From NCBI RefSeq assembly GCF_003385775.1, contig NZ_QRDP01000004.1, forward strand, positions 2,164,957 to 2,228,956: a stretch of 64,000 bases of DNA. Reading direction: 5' to 3'. Shown here piece by piece: positions 45,772-54,993 of this stretch. The notes beneath the pieces were generated by a model. That model was not told where the DNA came from. It saw only the letters and a list, made by a program, of their open reading frames with translations, and ran no database searches. The stretch is from Parasphingopyxis lamellibrachiae. GTDB lineage: Bacteria > Pseudomonadota > Alphaproteobacteria > Sphingomonadales > Sphingomonadaceae. The position numbers and the translations under genes are program-made. The number at the start of each line of letters is the position of its first letter. The first letter of the stretch is position 1.

Positions 45772-46529
45772 CCGAAACTCGCGCCCTCCCCACTCGCCGC
45801 GATGAGGCATGGCGGTACGCCGATCTCGATGCGCTCGCTCCGGTCTGGCCGAATATCGCCGGCCAGCGCGAAGAGATTGCGGTCGCAGCGGGCGAAGCTG
45901 TTAGCCGGCAGATCATTCTCGAGTCCGGCGATCCCAATGTCGCGGTAAAGACGCTCGCCGTCACCATCGGCAAGAATGCGCGTTTCGCCCTTCACTGCCT
46001 TGCCATCGCCGCCGATTATGGGCGCATCTCGGTGGAAGCGACGCTGGAAGAAGGCGCGCATTTCGAACTGGGCGGGGCCATTCTCGGCACCGGCGATCAG
46101 ACATTGGAGATCGTTACCGATATTCGCCACGCCGAGCCGGGCGGGACGAGCAACCAGATCGTTCGCAGCGTTTTGGGCGGCAAGGCGACGGGCAGTTATC
46201 TCGGCAAGGTCGGCGTCGCGCGCGACGCGCAAAAGACAGACGCATCGCAATCCGTGAAGGCCATGCTGCTCGACCGGACCGCCACGGCCAACGCCAAGCC
46301 CGAACTCGAAATCTTCGCGGACGATGTGAAATGCGCGCATGGCGCAACCGTCGGCGAGCTCGACAAGGCCGCGCTTTTCTACATGGCCTCGCGCGGGATT
46401 CCGCCGGTCGAGGCCCGGCGCCTGATGCTGCAGGCTTTCATCGCGGATGCCTTTGTGTCGCTGGATGATGACAGTGTCCGTGAGGAGATCGAAGCGAAGG
46501 CGCTCGCTGAATTGGAGGCGATCACATGA
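45768..46529 (+). CDS. sufD: SufD, Fe-S assembly scaffold partner
   Basis: Partner of SufB and SufC. At 253 residues it is shorter than E. coli SufD, as is usual in this group, but keeps the C-terminal core VKCAHGATVGELDKAALFYMASRGIPPVEARRLMLQAFI with the functional Cys and His. The GTG start overlaps the sufC stop (GTGA), and the gene overlaps sufS by four bases, so all are coupled. Confidence 0.94.
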   Translation: MTETRALPTRRDEAWRYADLDALAPVWPNIAGQREEIAVAAGEAVSRQIILESGDPNVAVKTLAVTIGKNARFALHCLAIAADYGRISVEATLEEGAHFELGGAILGTGDQTLEIVTDIRHAEPGGTSNQIVRSVLGGKATGSYLGKVGVARDAQKTDASQSVKAMLLDRTATANAKPELEIFADDVKCAHGATVGELDKAALFYMASRGIPPVEARRLMLQAFIADAFVSLDDDSVREEIEAKALAELEAIT

Positions 46530-47740
46530 ACGTCATGACCGCCCCCACTCCTGTCGATGTGCGTGCAGACTTTCCCGGTCTGGCGAACAACTGGCATTAT
46601 CTCGATACGGCGGCGACGGCGCAGAAGCCGCAGGCAGTGATCGATGCGATCGCGCGCGGCTATGGCGAAGACTATGCCACCGTGCATCGCGGCGTCTATT
46701 CGCGCTCGGCTGATATGACATTGGCCTATGAGGCAGCGCGCAAGCGGGTTGCGGATTTCATCGGTGCAGCTTCCGACAGCGAGATCGTGTTTACGCGCGG
46801 CGCGACCGAGGCGATCAATCTTGTCGCGAACAGCTGGGGCAACGGGGCGCTGGGCGCGGGCGATCGCATCATGCTGTCCGCGCTTGAGCATCATTCGAAT
46901 ATCGTGCCGTGGCAGATGCTTGCCGAGCGCGTGGGTGCGCAAATCGATGTTGCGCCGCTGACCGACGATGGCAAAATCGATCTCGATGCGATGGCGGTGA
47001 TGCTGACGGACCAGCACAAGCTGGTCGCGCTTGCCCATGTTTCCAATGTTCTCGGCTCGCTGCTCGATGTGAAACGGGCGGCCGAACTGGCCCATGGAGT
47101 GGGCGCAAAGCTGTTGCTCGATGGCTGTCAGGCGGTACCGCGCATGGCCGTGGATGTGCAGGCGCTCGATTGCGATTTCTACGTCTTTTCCGCGCACAAG
47201 CTTTACGGCCCGACGGGAATCGGCGCGCTCTGGGCGCGGGCCGATATTCTCGAAGCCATGCCCCCATGGGAGGGCGGCGGATCGATGATCGACAAGGTCA
47301 GTTTCGAACGCACAACCTATGCCCCGCCGCCGCAGCGGTTCGAGGCGGGTACGCCGCATATTGTTGGCGCGCTCGGCCTGCATGCAGCCATCGATTATGT
47401 GTCGGCTATCGGGCTCGACGCTATCCATGCGCAGGAGGCGGCGCTCGTCACGTGGGCGCGTGAGGCGCTCTCGCAGTTCAACAGCGTGCGCTTGTTCGGA
47501 CCAGAAGACAGCGCCGGGATCGTCAGCTTTGCGATCGAAGGGGTACACCCGCACGATATCGGCACCATATTGGACGAAGAGGGCGTGGCAATTCGCGCCG
47601 GGCATCATTGCGCCCAGCCGCTGATGGCCGCGCTCGGCGTCGACGCCACGGCGCGCGCGAGTTTCGGCGTTTACAGCAACAGCGATGATGTCGCCGCGCT
47701 CGTGCAGGGCATTGAGCGCGTCACACGAATTTTTGGATAG
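46526..47740 (+). CDS. sufS: SufS, cysteine desulfurase
   Basis: PLP enzyme providing sulfur for Fe-S clusters. The 404-residue class V aminotransferase has the PLP Lys in FSAHKLYGPTGIGALW, ALEHHSNIVPWQ with the PLP-stacking His, and the active Cys in RAGHHCAQPLMAALG. No sufE or sufU gene is present in the operon, so its sulfur acceptor must be encoded elsewhere. The ATG overlaps the sufD stop. Confidence 0.97.
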   Translation: MNVMTAPTPVDVRADFPGLANNWHYLDTAATAQKPQAVIDAIARGYGEDYATVHRGVYSRSADMTLAYEAARKRVADFIGAASDSEIVFTRGATEAINLVANSWGNGALGAGDRIMLSALEHHSNIVPWQMLAERVGAQIDVAPLTDDGKIDLDAMAVMLTDQHKLVALAHVSNVLGSLLDVKRAAELAHGVGAKLLLDGCQAVPRMAVDVQALDCDFYVFSAHKLYGPTGIGALWARADILEAMPPWEGGGSMIDKVSFERTTYAPPPQRFEAGTPHIVGALGLHAAIDYVSAIGLDAIHAQEAALVTWAREALSQFNSVRLFGPEDSAGIVSFAIEGVHPHDIGTILDEEGVAIRAGHHCAQPLMAALGVDATARASFGVYSNSDDVAALVQGIERVTRIFG

Positions 47741-47764
47741 GGATCTTCTGATGGGAAACCGGGC

Positions 47765-48280
47765 ATGAACGAAGAACGCAAGATCATGGTCGAGGAAGTC
47801 GGTGCCGTCGACAAGCCCGCCAGGGCGCGGGTCGAGGATGCATCCGAACCGAAAGCCTATGTCGCTGCACCTTCGCCGGTCGAGGGTGAAAGCGATTCCG
47901 CGAAGCTGGAACGCAAGAAGGACTATCTCGAGGGCTTTCTGGCCCAGCCGCCTGTCGAGACCGCCGACGCGGGCAGCGGCGATCTGACCGCCGATGTGAT
48001 CGCCGCGCTCAAGGAGATCTACGATCCGGAAATCCCGGTGAACATCTATGATCTCGGGCTGATCTACGGCGTCGAAGTCTCCGACAACGCCGAGGCGATT
48101 GTCACCATGACGCTGACCACGCCGCATTGCCCGGTTGCCGAATCGATGCCGGGCGAGATCGAACTGCGTGTCGGCTCGGTTCCAGGCGTCGGCCATGCCG
48201 AGGTTAATCTCGTCTGGGATCCGCCCTGGGATCCATCGAAAATGACCGACGAAGCAAAACTCGAACTGGGGATGCTGTAA
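47765..48280 (+). CDS. sufT: SufT, DUF59-family Fe-S maturation protein
   Basis: The 171-residue protein has a variable, charged N-terminal ~75 residues and a DUF59 (MIP18-like) domain: ALKEIYDPEIPVNIYDLGLIYGVEV, then MTLTTPHCPVAESMP with the conserved Cys, and VNLVWDPPWDPSKMTDEAKLELGML. SufT proteins help deliver clusters to target enzymes. It follows sufS by 24 bases and overlaps the next gene by one base (TAATG). Confidence 0.94.
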   Translation: MNEERKIMVEEVGAVDKPARARVEDASEPKAYVAAPSPVEGESDSAKLERKKDYLEGFLAQPPVETADAGSGDLTADVIAALKEIYDPEIPVNIYDLGLIYGVEVSDNAEAIVTMTLTTPHCPVAESMPGEIELRVGSVPGVGHAEVNLVWDPPWDPSKMTDEAKLELGML

Positions 48281-48633
48281 TGGCCACGAAAACCCGGGAG
48301 ATGCCGGCCGCGCTCACCCTGACCGAAACCGCCCATGCGCGGATCGCGGCCCTGATGGAGCGGGCGCCGGAAGACGCCATCGGCGTGAAGCTCTCGACGC
48401 CGCAGCGCGGCTGTTCAGGCCTTGCCTATTCGGTCGATTACGTCACCGAGGCCGATCCGATGGACGAGAAAATCGTCACGCCCGGCGGCGATTTCTATGT
48501 CGATGCCGGATCGGTGCTCTATCTGATCGGTTCGACCATGGACTGGCAGGAAGACGATTTCACCGCGGGTTTCGTTTTCGATAATCCCAATGCGACGGGC
48601 AGCTGTGGCTGCGGTGAGAGCTTTACCGTCTAG
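48280..48633 (+). CDS. sufA: SufA/ErpA-type Fe-S carrier
   Basis: A-type carrier that hands clusters to apo-proteins. The 117-residue protein has the three conserved Cys in RGCSGLAYSVDY and GSCGCGESFTV. It is the last gene of the suf operon, coupled to sufT through TAATG. The subtilisin-type gene converges 21 bases downstream. Confidence 0.95.
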   Translation: MATKTREMPAALTLTETAHARIAALMERAPEDAIGVKLSTPQRGCSGLAYSVDYVTEADPMDEKIVTPGGDFYVDAGSVLYLIGSTMDWQEDDFTAGFVFDNPNATGSCGCGESFTV

Positions 48634-48654
48634 GCACCGGCCGCCGGTTGAAGG

Positions 48655-50970
48655 CTAGAAGCCCAGCGTAAACCGGATCGCGCCGCCCATATCGTTGTCG
48701 ATCGATGCGTAATGGCCCGGATCGCGGCGATAGAAGAGATGACCGGTCAGCCAGGCCTGGCCGATCCTCCGCGAATAGGCCGCTTCCATGTCGATCTGCC
48801 GTCCTTCGGGTGCGAGATTGAAAAACCGGTTTTCATAACCCGGCGTCTGCAACGCATAGTCATAGCTGGTCGGCAAATTGAGCCGGAGGCCGCCGCGATA
48901 GACGCGCAGCGGCTGTGCGACGCGTAGTGAAAGCCTGTCGTTGTCGGCCAATATGCCGGTCTTCGAAATGTCTGCGGATACCGCGAAACTACGCAACGTG
49001 CCGCCGCGCAGAACCGCGCCCGATCCGTTTGCGAAGCTCCAGCCATGGCGCATATTGCCGCCGAGCGACCAGCCATCGGGACCGGCCCAGCGCAGGGCGA
49101 TATCGGCGAACAGCGAGGTGCTGCCCTGTCCGCCGCCCAGCGCTTCGCTGAACCGGGCGCCAAGAAATGTCTCGTCTTCGGCCATCAGGCTGAGCCCGCC
49201 ATCGAGACGCAGCCCGCCCCATTGGCGGTCCGCGGCGATGCCCATCATCGTATAGCCGGATTCCAGCCAGGCATCGCGGGCGAGGGCCTGGTCCCTATCG
49301 TGCGGCGACAGGGCCTGCCCGCGCTCCGCGACAATGGTCACGCCGAGAGCGCCAGCCCGGCGGTGCAGCGCGAAGCTGGTGTCGGCCCGGCTCGAAAAGC
49401 CGCTATCGCCCACCGCTTCGCGCGCGATAAGAAAGGCGGGCCTGACGCGGCCGTTAAGCCGGGCGCCAACGCTGCCGCCGTCCTGCGAAACAGCAAAGGC
49501 GATGCGGGTGCTGGCGTCCAGCTGCGCCGCGATCATTCCGGCCGCGACGCGGGCGCGCCGGGCATCTTCGCCGCGCAGGGCAAGCCGCGCGATCCGCGTC
49601 TGGGTGGCGCGCGCATCGATGGTGAAGGCAAGGATCGCGTCGCTGCCGGCCGGTGCGATAAACTGCCCGCCGCGGTTCACCGCGAGGCTGTCGGCCAGCT
49701 GCGTGCTCGGGGTCGAACGACGAACCGTATCGGCCAAATCGATCGCAAAGGCCCGGCTGAAACCGTCCAGAATGATCGCACCGGTTCCGCTTTGGCGCGC
49801 GTCGCCCATCGGGGCGGAAAGCGTGATGTTGCTGGCCATGCTTACCGGTGTGGCGCTGCCGGCAAGGCTGGTCGATCCCTGTGGCCGGAATGCTTCGCGG
49901 AGATCGAGAATCCCCTGGCCGTAAATGGCATCGTCGCCAGCGGTGCCGCCATCGCGCGCGCTCTGGAACAGGAGCTGCACGATTTCGCTGCCCGTGAGAT
50001 TGGGGAAGGCGGAAGCAAGCAAGGCCACGGCCGCCGTGATCTGCGGTGCGGAATAGGATGTTCCGCTGAACAGGTAGTTGGTGCCGGTCTCGTCGAAACT
50101 GCGCACGCGCTCGCCGAGCGCACCGAGATAGAAGGCCTGCCCGTCACCGGCACGATTCGAAAAATCGCTGATCGCGTCATTGCGGTCCACGGATCCCGCG
50201 ATGATGACATGGCCGTTCGCTTCGGCCGAAAGTGCGACAAGGGCGAGTCCGTCGGGATTGTCTCCTTCGGGTTCTTCGCCTTCATTGCCGGCCGAGATCA
50301 CGATGACGATACCCGCATTGGCAGCGCGTGCCACGGCATTGCGAAAGCGCTGCGTCGTGCCGCCTCCGCCCAGAGAGATGTTTATCGTCCGGGCATTGTT
50401 CCGCACGGCGATGTCGATCGCGTCGGCAAGGTCGCCGGTATTGTGCAGACAGCCCCCGTCGGGACCGGTGTCGGCGCAGCTGCCGGGCTCGTCCGTCCTG
50501 AGGACGAGCAATGTGGAATCAAACGCCATGCCGACTACATTGGCATTGTCGCGGTTGGCGGCGATGACGGCCGAGACGGACGTGCCATGGCCGCTTTCAT
50601 CGTCGATGCCCCGGCTGCCAGCGATGTCCCGTGAGGCAGCGCTGATCCGGCCGGCAAATTCGGAACTGTCCTCGTCGATACCGCTGTCGAGCACCGCGAC
50701 GGTTATGCCCGCACCCGTCGCTCCTTCGTCATAGGCGACAGTCGCATTGGCATGGTCGATCCCGGCGGAATTGCTGAACTCCGTCGTATTGGTGTTGATC
50801 GAGGGTGGGGGAGGCGGCGGTGGCGGAGGGGTAGGCGGTACCGGATTGGGCGCGGCGGCGGGCGTTGGCACGGAATTGACAGTTCCGCCGCCGCCGCCAC
50901 CACCGCAGGCGGCCAGCGCAAGAAATAAAGGAATATTGGTAGCAACGAGGAGGCGCGCTTTGCCGGTCAT
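48655..50970 (-). CDS. Lipidated S8 (subtilisin-like) autotransporter protease
   Basis: The 771-residue protein begins with a lipoprotein signal (LALAAC, Cys 22) followed by seven Gly and a Pro-rich linker (nine consecutive Pro). The S8 domain has the catalytic Asp in VAVLDSGID, His in GHGTSVSAV and Ser in GTSYSAPQITAAVA. The last ~280 residues look like an autotransporter barrel, with alternating strands and a terminal GGAIRFTLGF. Lipidation plus barrel recalls the Neisseria protease NalP. Start at the ATG 50970 with AGGG upstream; nine extra codons before it are unlikely. Target substrates unknown. Confidence 0.9.
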   Translation of the reverse strand: MTGKARLLVATNIPLFLALAACGGGGGGGTVNSVPTPAAAPNPVPPTPPPPPPPPPSINTNTTEFSNSAGIDHANATVAYDEGATGAGITVAVLDSGIDEDSSEFAGRISAASRDIAGSRGIDDESGHGTSVSAVIAANRDNANVVGMAFDSTLLVLRTDEPGSCADTGPDGGCLHNTGDLADAIDIAVRNNARTINISLGGGGTTQRFRNAVARAANAGIVIVISAGNEGEEPEGDNPDGLALVALSAEANGHVIIAGSVDRNDAISDFSNRAGDGQAFYLGALGERVRSFDETGTNYLFSGTSYSAPQITAAVALLASAFPNLTGSEIVQLLFQSARDGGTAGDDAIYGQGILDLREAFRPQGSTSLAGSATPVSMASNITLSAPMGDARQSGTGAIILDGFSRAFAIDLADTVRRSTPSTQLADSLAVNRGGQFIAPAGSDAILAFTIDARATQTRIARLALRGEDARRARVAAGMIAAQLDASTRIAFAVSQDGGSVGARLNGRVRPAFLIAREAVGDSGFSSRADTSFALHRRAGALGVTIVAERGQALSPHDRDQALARDAWLESGYTMMGIAADRQWGGLRLDGGLSLMAEDETFLGARFSEALGGGQGSTSLFADIALRWAGPDGWSLGGNMRHGWSFANGSGAVLRGGTLRSFAVSADISKTGILADNDRLSLRVAQPLRVYRGGLRLNLPTSYDYALQTPGYENRFFNLAPEGRQIDMEAAYSRRIGQAWLTGHLFYRRDPGHYASIDNDMGGAIRFTLGF

Positions 50971-51091
50971 GAACGAATCACCCTGTGAGCGCCCCACGCT
51001 CGCCCGACTATTGCCCGATCCGGACTTTCGGAACGATTAAGTCCAAATTCGCTTTGCGGTAACCATCCCGTCGGACTAGGAACGCCCAGCC

Positions 51092-51760
51092 ATGCCGCCC
51101 GACCTTTCGCATATCGATCACTGGATCTTCGATCTCGATAACACGCTCTATCCCGCGAGCGCGAAACTGTTCGATCAGATCGATATGAAGATGGGTGACT
51201 ATATCGCACGTCTGCTCGATGTTGATCGGGTTGAAGCGCGGCGCATTCAGAAACAGTTTTTCCATTCGCACGGCACAACCCTTTCGGGCCTGATGGAGAA
51301 ACACGCCGTCGAACCCGGGCATTTCCTTGATTATGTGCACGATATCGATCTCGAGGTTATCGCGGAAGACCGGTTGTTGGTTAACGCCATTGGCGCGCTG
51401 CCCGGCCGGAAATTCGTGTTCACCAACGGCGATGCACCCTATGCCCGGCGGGTGCTCGACAGACTCGGTCTTGGTAAAAGCTTTGAGGCGATCCACGATA
51501 TTGTTGCCTGCGATTATGTGCCGAAGCCCGAGCGGGCCAGCTATGAGGCGATGTGCCGCACATTTGAAATTAAGCCTGATCGTGCACTGTTTGTGGAAGA
51601 CATGGCGCGCAATCTGAAGCCCGCAAAAGCCATGGGCATGGTAACGGTCTGGGTGAATAATGGTTCGGAAAGCGGCTCGCATGAAGCCGAATCGCATTAT
51701 ATCGATTATGAAATTGCCGCGGTGACGCCGTGGCTTGACTCAATAGTGGAGGCGGCATGA
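51092..51760 (+). CDS. HAD-family pyrimidine 5'-nucleotidase-like phosphatase
   Basis: The 222-residue HAD protein has all four motifs: FDLDNTLY (nucleophile Asp), VFTNGD, Lys in [10 protein letters not shown], and [13 protein letters not shown]. Together with [14 protein letters not shown] in the cap, this matches the SDT1/PHM8-like pyrimidine 5'-nucleotidase group. It overlaps dapD by ATGA, so the two are co-translated; the metabolic link is unclear. Confidence 0.9.
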   Translation: MPPDLSHIDHWIFDLDNTLYPASAKLFDQIDMKMGDYIARLLDVDRVEARRIQKQFFHSHGTTLSGLMEKHAVEPGHFLDYVHDIDLEVIAEDRLLVNAIGALPGRKFVFTNGDAPYARRVLDRLGLGKSFEAIHDIVACDYVPKPERASYEAMCRTFEIKPDRALFVEDMARNLKPAKAMGMVTVWVNNGSESGSHEAESHYIDYEIAAVTPWLDSIVEAA

Positions 51761-52596
51761 CCAAGAAGCTCGAACGGATTATCGAAGAGGGCTGGAACAG
51801 GCGCGAGAGTGTCGACGCGAACACGGGCGGCGAATTGCGAGGGGCCGTGGATACGGCGATTGCGATGCTCGACAATGGCGAAGCGCGTGTTGCAACCCGC
51901 GCGGGCGCGGACTGGACTGTCCATCAATGGCTGAAAAAGGCCGTACTCCTGTCGTTTCGCCTCAACGACATGCAGCTGATCGAAGGATCGAACGGCGGCG
52001 GGCACTGGTGGGACAAGGTGCCCTCCAAATTTGCGGACTGGGATGCCGATGCGTTTCGCGCCGCCGGTTTTCGCGCGGTCCCCGGATCGATCGTCCGGCG
52101 CGGCGCGCATATCGGCAAAGATGTCGTCCTGATGCCGAGCTTTGTGAATATCGGTGCCCATGTCGGCAACGGAACGATGGTGGATACCTGGGCCTCGGTT
52201 GGCAGCTGCGCGCAAGTGGGCGAGCATTGCCATATTTCGGCTGGCGCCGGGATCGGCGGGGTGCTCGAACCGCTTCAGGCCAACCCTACGATTATCGAGG
52301 ATAATTGCTTTATCGGCGCGCGATCGGAAGTCGTGGAAGGCGTGATCGTCGAAGAAGGCGCGGTGCTGGGCATGGGTGTCTTCATTACCGCCTCGACCAA
52401 GATTATCGACCGCTATACCGGCGAAGTCTTCACCGGCCGCGTCCCGGCCTACTCGGTAGTTGTTGCCGGATCGACACCCAATCGCGAAATGGTGGACGGC
52501 GCCGCTGCGCCAAGCCTTTATTGCGCGGTGATCATCAAAAGAGTGGACGAGAAAACGCGCTCGAAAACCAGTGTGAACGAGCTGCTGAGAGGTTGA
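51757..52596 (+). CDS. dapD: Tetrahydrodipicolinate N-succinyltransferase
   Basis: Succinylase-branch step of lysine and meso-diaminopimelate synthesis. The 279-residue protein has the helical N-domain and a left-handed beta-helix of hexapeptides ([63 protein letters not shown]). lysA, the last step of the same pathway, lies 2.4 kb downstream. The gene ends at repeat copy 2. Confidence 0.97.
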   Translation: MTKKLERIIEEGWNRRESVDANTGGELRGAVDTAIAMLDNGEARVATRAGADWTVHQWLKKAVLLSFRLNDMQLIEGSNGGGHWWDKVPSKFADWDADAFRAAGFRAVPGSIVRRGAHIGKDVVLMPSFVNIGAHVGNGTMVDTWASVGSCAQVGEHCHISAGAGIGGVLEPLQANPTIIEDNCFIGARSEVVEGVIVEEGAVLGMGVFITASTKIIDRYTGEVFTGRVPAYSVVVAGSTPNREMVDGAAAPSLYCAVIIKRVDEKTRSKTSVNELLRG

Positions 52597-52610
52597 TTAT
52601 CGGATTCTGT

Positions 52611-52756
52611 TATCCGTCAGACTCGACCCGTCGGTCGAGCGCCGCACCAGCCCTCTCCCCCACCCGGCTTCTCACGAGTGTATCCTGTTTGGGAGGTCGG
52701 GTGGGGGAGAGGGCTGGTGCGGCGAACTTTCGCCTGAAAGTTTCTGACAGACAAAG
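52611..52756. repeat. Three-hairpin palindromic repeat, copy 2
   Basis: Ends GTCAGA (52616-52621) and TCTGAC (52743-52748). Order: small hairpin CTCGACC-CGTC-GGTCGAG (52622-52639), large stem with 35-base arms (52640-52674 with 52690-52724; the outer 27 pairs are perfect, the inner 8 include three G-U pairs), small hairpin AACTTTC-GCCT-GAAAGTT (52725-52742). The inner third runs in the opposite sense to copy 1. It sits between convergent dapD and the TlpA-like gene. Confidence 0.9.
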
Positions 52757-52773
52757 CGCCTGACCAAACAAAC

Positions 52774-53367
52774 CTAACCGCCCAATGCGCCGGAGATCAG
52801 CGTTTCGGCGCGCTCTCCGGCCCAGTCCATGCCGCCGATGACGCGGAACAGCTCCGTGCCGTCCTTGTCATAGAGGATGGTGACCGGCAGCGTATCGAGG
52901 GCGAGCGCCTGCATCATCGCATTTTCCTCGTCGAGCCATTGTTCGAGATGCCGGAAATCATTCTCGGCGAAAAACGGACCGACCACGGCCGCGCCCTGCA
53001 AATCCTGGCTGAGCGTCAGCACTTTCAGCTGCCCGTCCACGCGCTCAGCAAGTGCGTCGAGCGCGGGCATCTCGCGGATACAGGGCGGGCACCATGTCGC
53101 CCACAGATTGACGAGCAGCGGCTGGCCCTCGAAATCGTTGAGGCGGATGGTCTGGCCCTCGGCATTGGAGAAAGCGAGGTCCGGGGCGGCCGTGCCGCGA
53201 TATTCGACACTGACCCGGCCCATGGTTTCCGTTCCGCCATAGCTTTCGGCGCTGCCGCTTCCAGACATGACTTCTTGCGAGGCTTCGCCGCTTTGCCTAT
53301 CGCAAGCGGCGAACAGAGGCGCAAATCCAAGGAGCAGGGCGATCAACACGCGCACGGGCAATTCCAA
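52774..53367 (-). CDS. TlpA-like thiol-disulfide oxidoreductase lipoprotein
   Basis: The 197-residue protein has a lipoprotein signal (LFAAC) and a thioredoxin fold with [13 protein letters not shown] and cis-Pro in [11 protein letters not shown]. It probably keeps periplasmic Cys reduced, for example in cytochrome c maturation. The start is unsure: the outermost option is a TTG at 53367 only four bases from the divergent argH ATG, with no ribosome-binding site; the GTG at 53355 has GGA upstream and still leaves a full signal peptide. It ends by repeat copy 2. Confidence 0.9.
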   Translation of the reverse strand: MELPVRVLIALLLGFAPLFAACDRQSGEASQEVMSGSGSAESYGGTETMGRVSVEYRGTAAPDLAFSNAEGQTIRLNDFEGQPLLVNLWATWCPPCIREMPALDALAERVDGQLKVLTLSQDLQGAAVVGPFFAENDFRHLEQWLDEENAMMQALALDTLPVTILYDKDGTELFRVIGGMDWAGERAETLISGALGG

Positions 53368-53371
53368 TCAG

Positions 53372-54748
53372 ATGTGGGGCGGGCGCTTCGCCGAAGGCCC
53401 GGCGTCTATCATGCGGGAGATAAATGCCTCCATCCCGTTCGACAAGCGCCTGTGGCGTCAGGATATCGCCGCGAGCCGCGCGCATGTCGCGATGCTCGGT
53501 GCGCAGGGTATTGTCGATGCCGCCGATGTGAAGGCGATTGACGAAGGGCTGCAGGTCATTGCCGCCGAATATGAAGCTGACGAGGTTCCCGAAGATCTCG
53601 ATCTTGAAGACATTCACATGCATGTCGAGAATCGCCTTGCCGAGTTGATCGGCCCGGCGGCGGGGCGCCTTCACACGGCGCGCTCGCGCAACGATCAGGT
53701 GGCGACCGATTTCCGGCTCTGGGTCCGCGATGCGATCGATGCCGTTGATGCGGGGCTGGCCGCGTTCCAGGCGGCGCTTGTCGGCCGCGCTGAAGAGCAT
53801 GCCGATACGGTTATGCCGGGCTTCACCCATCTTCAGTCGGCTCAGCCCGTCACGCTGGGCCATCACCTGATGGCCTATTATGAAATGGCCCGGCGGGATC
53901 GCAGCCGCTTTGCCGATGCGCGCACGCGGTTGAACGAAAGTCCATTGGGCAGCGCGGCGCTGGCCGGCACGGGGTTTGCGATCGATCGTGACGCCACCGC
54001 GGCGACGCTCGGGTTCAGCGGCCCTACGGCCAACTCGCTCGATGCCGTATCGGACCGCGATTTTGCGCTCGACTATCTGATGGCGGCAACGCAATGCTCG
54101 CTGCACCTGTCGCGGCTGGCGGAAGAAATGGTGATCTGGGCGAGCCAGCCATTCGGCTTCGTCACCCTGCCCGATGCCTATTCCACCGGTTCGTCGATCA
54201 TGCCGCAAAAGCGCAATCCCGATGCCGCCGAACTGGTGCGCGGCCATGCGGGGCGGATCGCTGGCTGCATGACGGCGCTGGTGATGACGATGAAGGGCCT
54301 GCCTCTCGCCTATGCGAAAGACACGCAGGACGATAAGCCGCCGGTGTTCGAAGCGCATGACCTGCTCGCTCTCTCGCTGGCGGCGATGACCGGAATGGTA
54401 GAGACAATGGGTTTCGTGCCCGAACGGATGCGGGCGCTTGCCGAATCCGGCCATGCGACCGCAACCGATCTTGCCGACTGGCTGGTCCGCGAGATTGATG
54501 TCCCGTTCCGCGAAGCGCATCATATTGTCGGCAGCGCCGTCAAACTTGCCGAAGACAAGGGTCTGGGCCTGGCCGATCTGGCGCTCGCCGATTTGCAGGC
54601 GATTGACGTCCGAATCGATGCGAGCGTGTATGACGTTCTCACCGTGGATGCGTCGGTGGCCAGTCGGGTCAGCCATGGCGGCACCGCGCCAGACCAGGTT
54701 CGCGCCCGGGTCGCCGAGGCGAAGGCGGCATTGGAGAAGGGCGAATGA
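53372..54748 (+). CDS. argH: Argininosuccinate lyase
   Basis: Last step of arginine synthesis, releasing fumarate. The 458-residue protein starts [21 protein letters not shown], and has [32 protein letters not shown] and the superfamily signature [14 protein letters not shown]. The ATG at 53372 is used; homologues often have a few residues before WGGRF, and the upstream frame is open, so a non-ATG start slightly upstream is possible. It overlaps the next gene by ATGA. Confidence 0.96.
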   Translation: MWGGRFAEGPASIMREINASIPFDKRLWRQDIAASRAHVAMLGAQGIVDAADVKAIDEGLQVIAAEYEADEVPEDLDLEDIHMHVENRLAELIGPAAGRLHTARSRNDQVATDFRLWVRDAIDAVDAGLAAFQAALVGRAEEHADTVMPGFTHLQSAQPVTLGHHLMAYYEMARRDRSRFADARTRLNESPLGSAALAGTGFAIDRDATAATLGFSGPTANSLDAVSDRDFALDYLMAATQCSLHLSRLAEEMVIWASQPFGFVTLPDAYSTGSSIMPQKRNPDAAELVRGHAGRIAGCMTALVMTMKGLPLAYAKDTQDDKPPVFEAHDLLALSLAAMTGMVETMGFVPERMRALAESGHATATDLADWLVREIDVPFREAHHIVGSAVKLAEDKGLGLADLALADLQAIDVRIDASVYDVLTVDASVASRVSHGGTAPDQVRARVAEAKAALEKGE

Positions 54749-54990
54749 AGGCGCGAATTGCGATAGGTGTGGCAGGCGCTCTCCTGCTTGCGGCTTGCGG
54801 TGGCCGCGAACCGCTGCAACCGGCGCAGGGTGAAGGCATGCCGGTAACGCCCGCGATGGCGCAAAGCCAACCGACAACCGACGATCTTCTCGAACCGACA
54901 ACGCAGCAACGGCCCGAACGCGTCGACGAGCTTTTGCGCCGTTCGCAGGAACGCGAAGACGATCCTTTCGACCTCCCACCGCCGGGTTGA
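54745..54990 (+). CDS. Small lipoprotein between argH and lysA (LptM-like position)
   Basis: The 81-residue protein has a lipobox LLAAC (Cys 18) followed by GG and a Gln/Pro/Glu-rich disordered tail. In many proteobacteria a tiny lipoprotein (YifL, now LptM) lies next to lysA and helps assembly of the LPS translocon LptDE. Position and lipobox match, but the tail is longer and the similarity too weak for certainty. It overlaps argH by four bases and ends four bases before lysA. Confidence 0.75.
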   Translation: MKARIAIGVAGALLLAACGGREPLQPAQGEGMPVTPAMAQSQPTTDDLLEPTTQQRPERVDELLRRSQEREDDPFDLPPPG

Positions 54991-54993
54991 GCC

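Noticed and set aside
46379-48196. 605-codon minus-strand frame across sufD, sufS and sufT
   Set aside because: Antisense to a well-defined operon and without domains.
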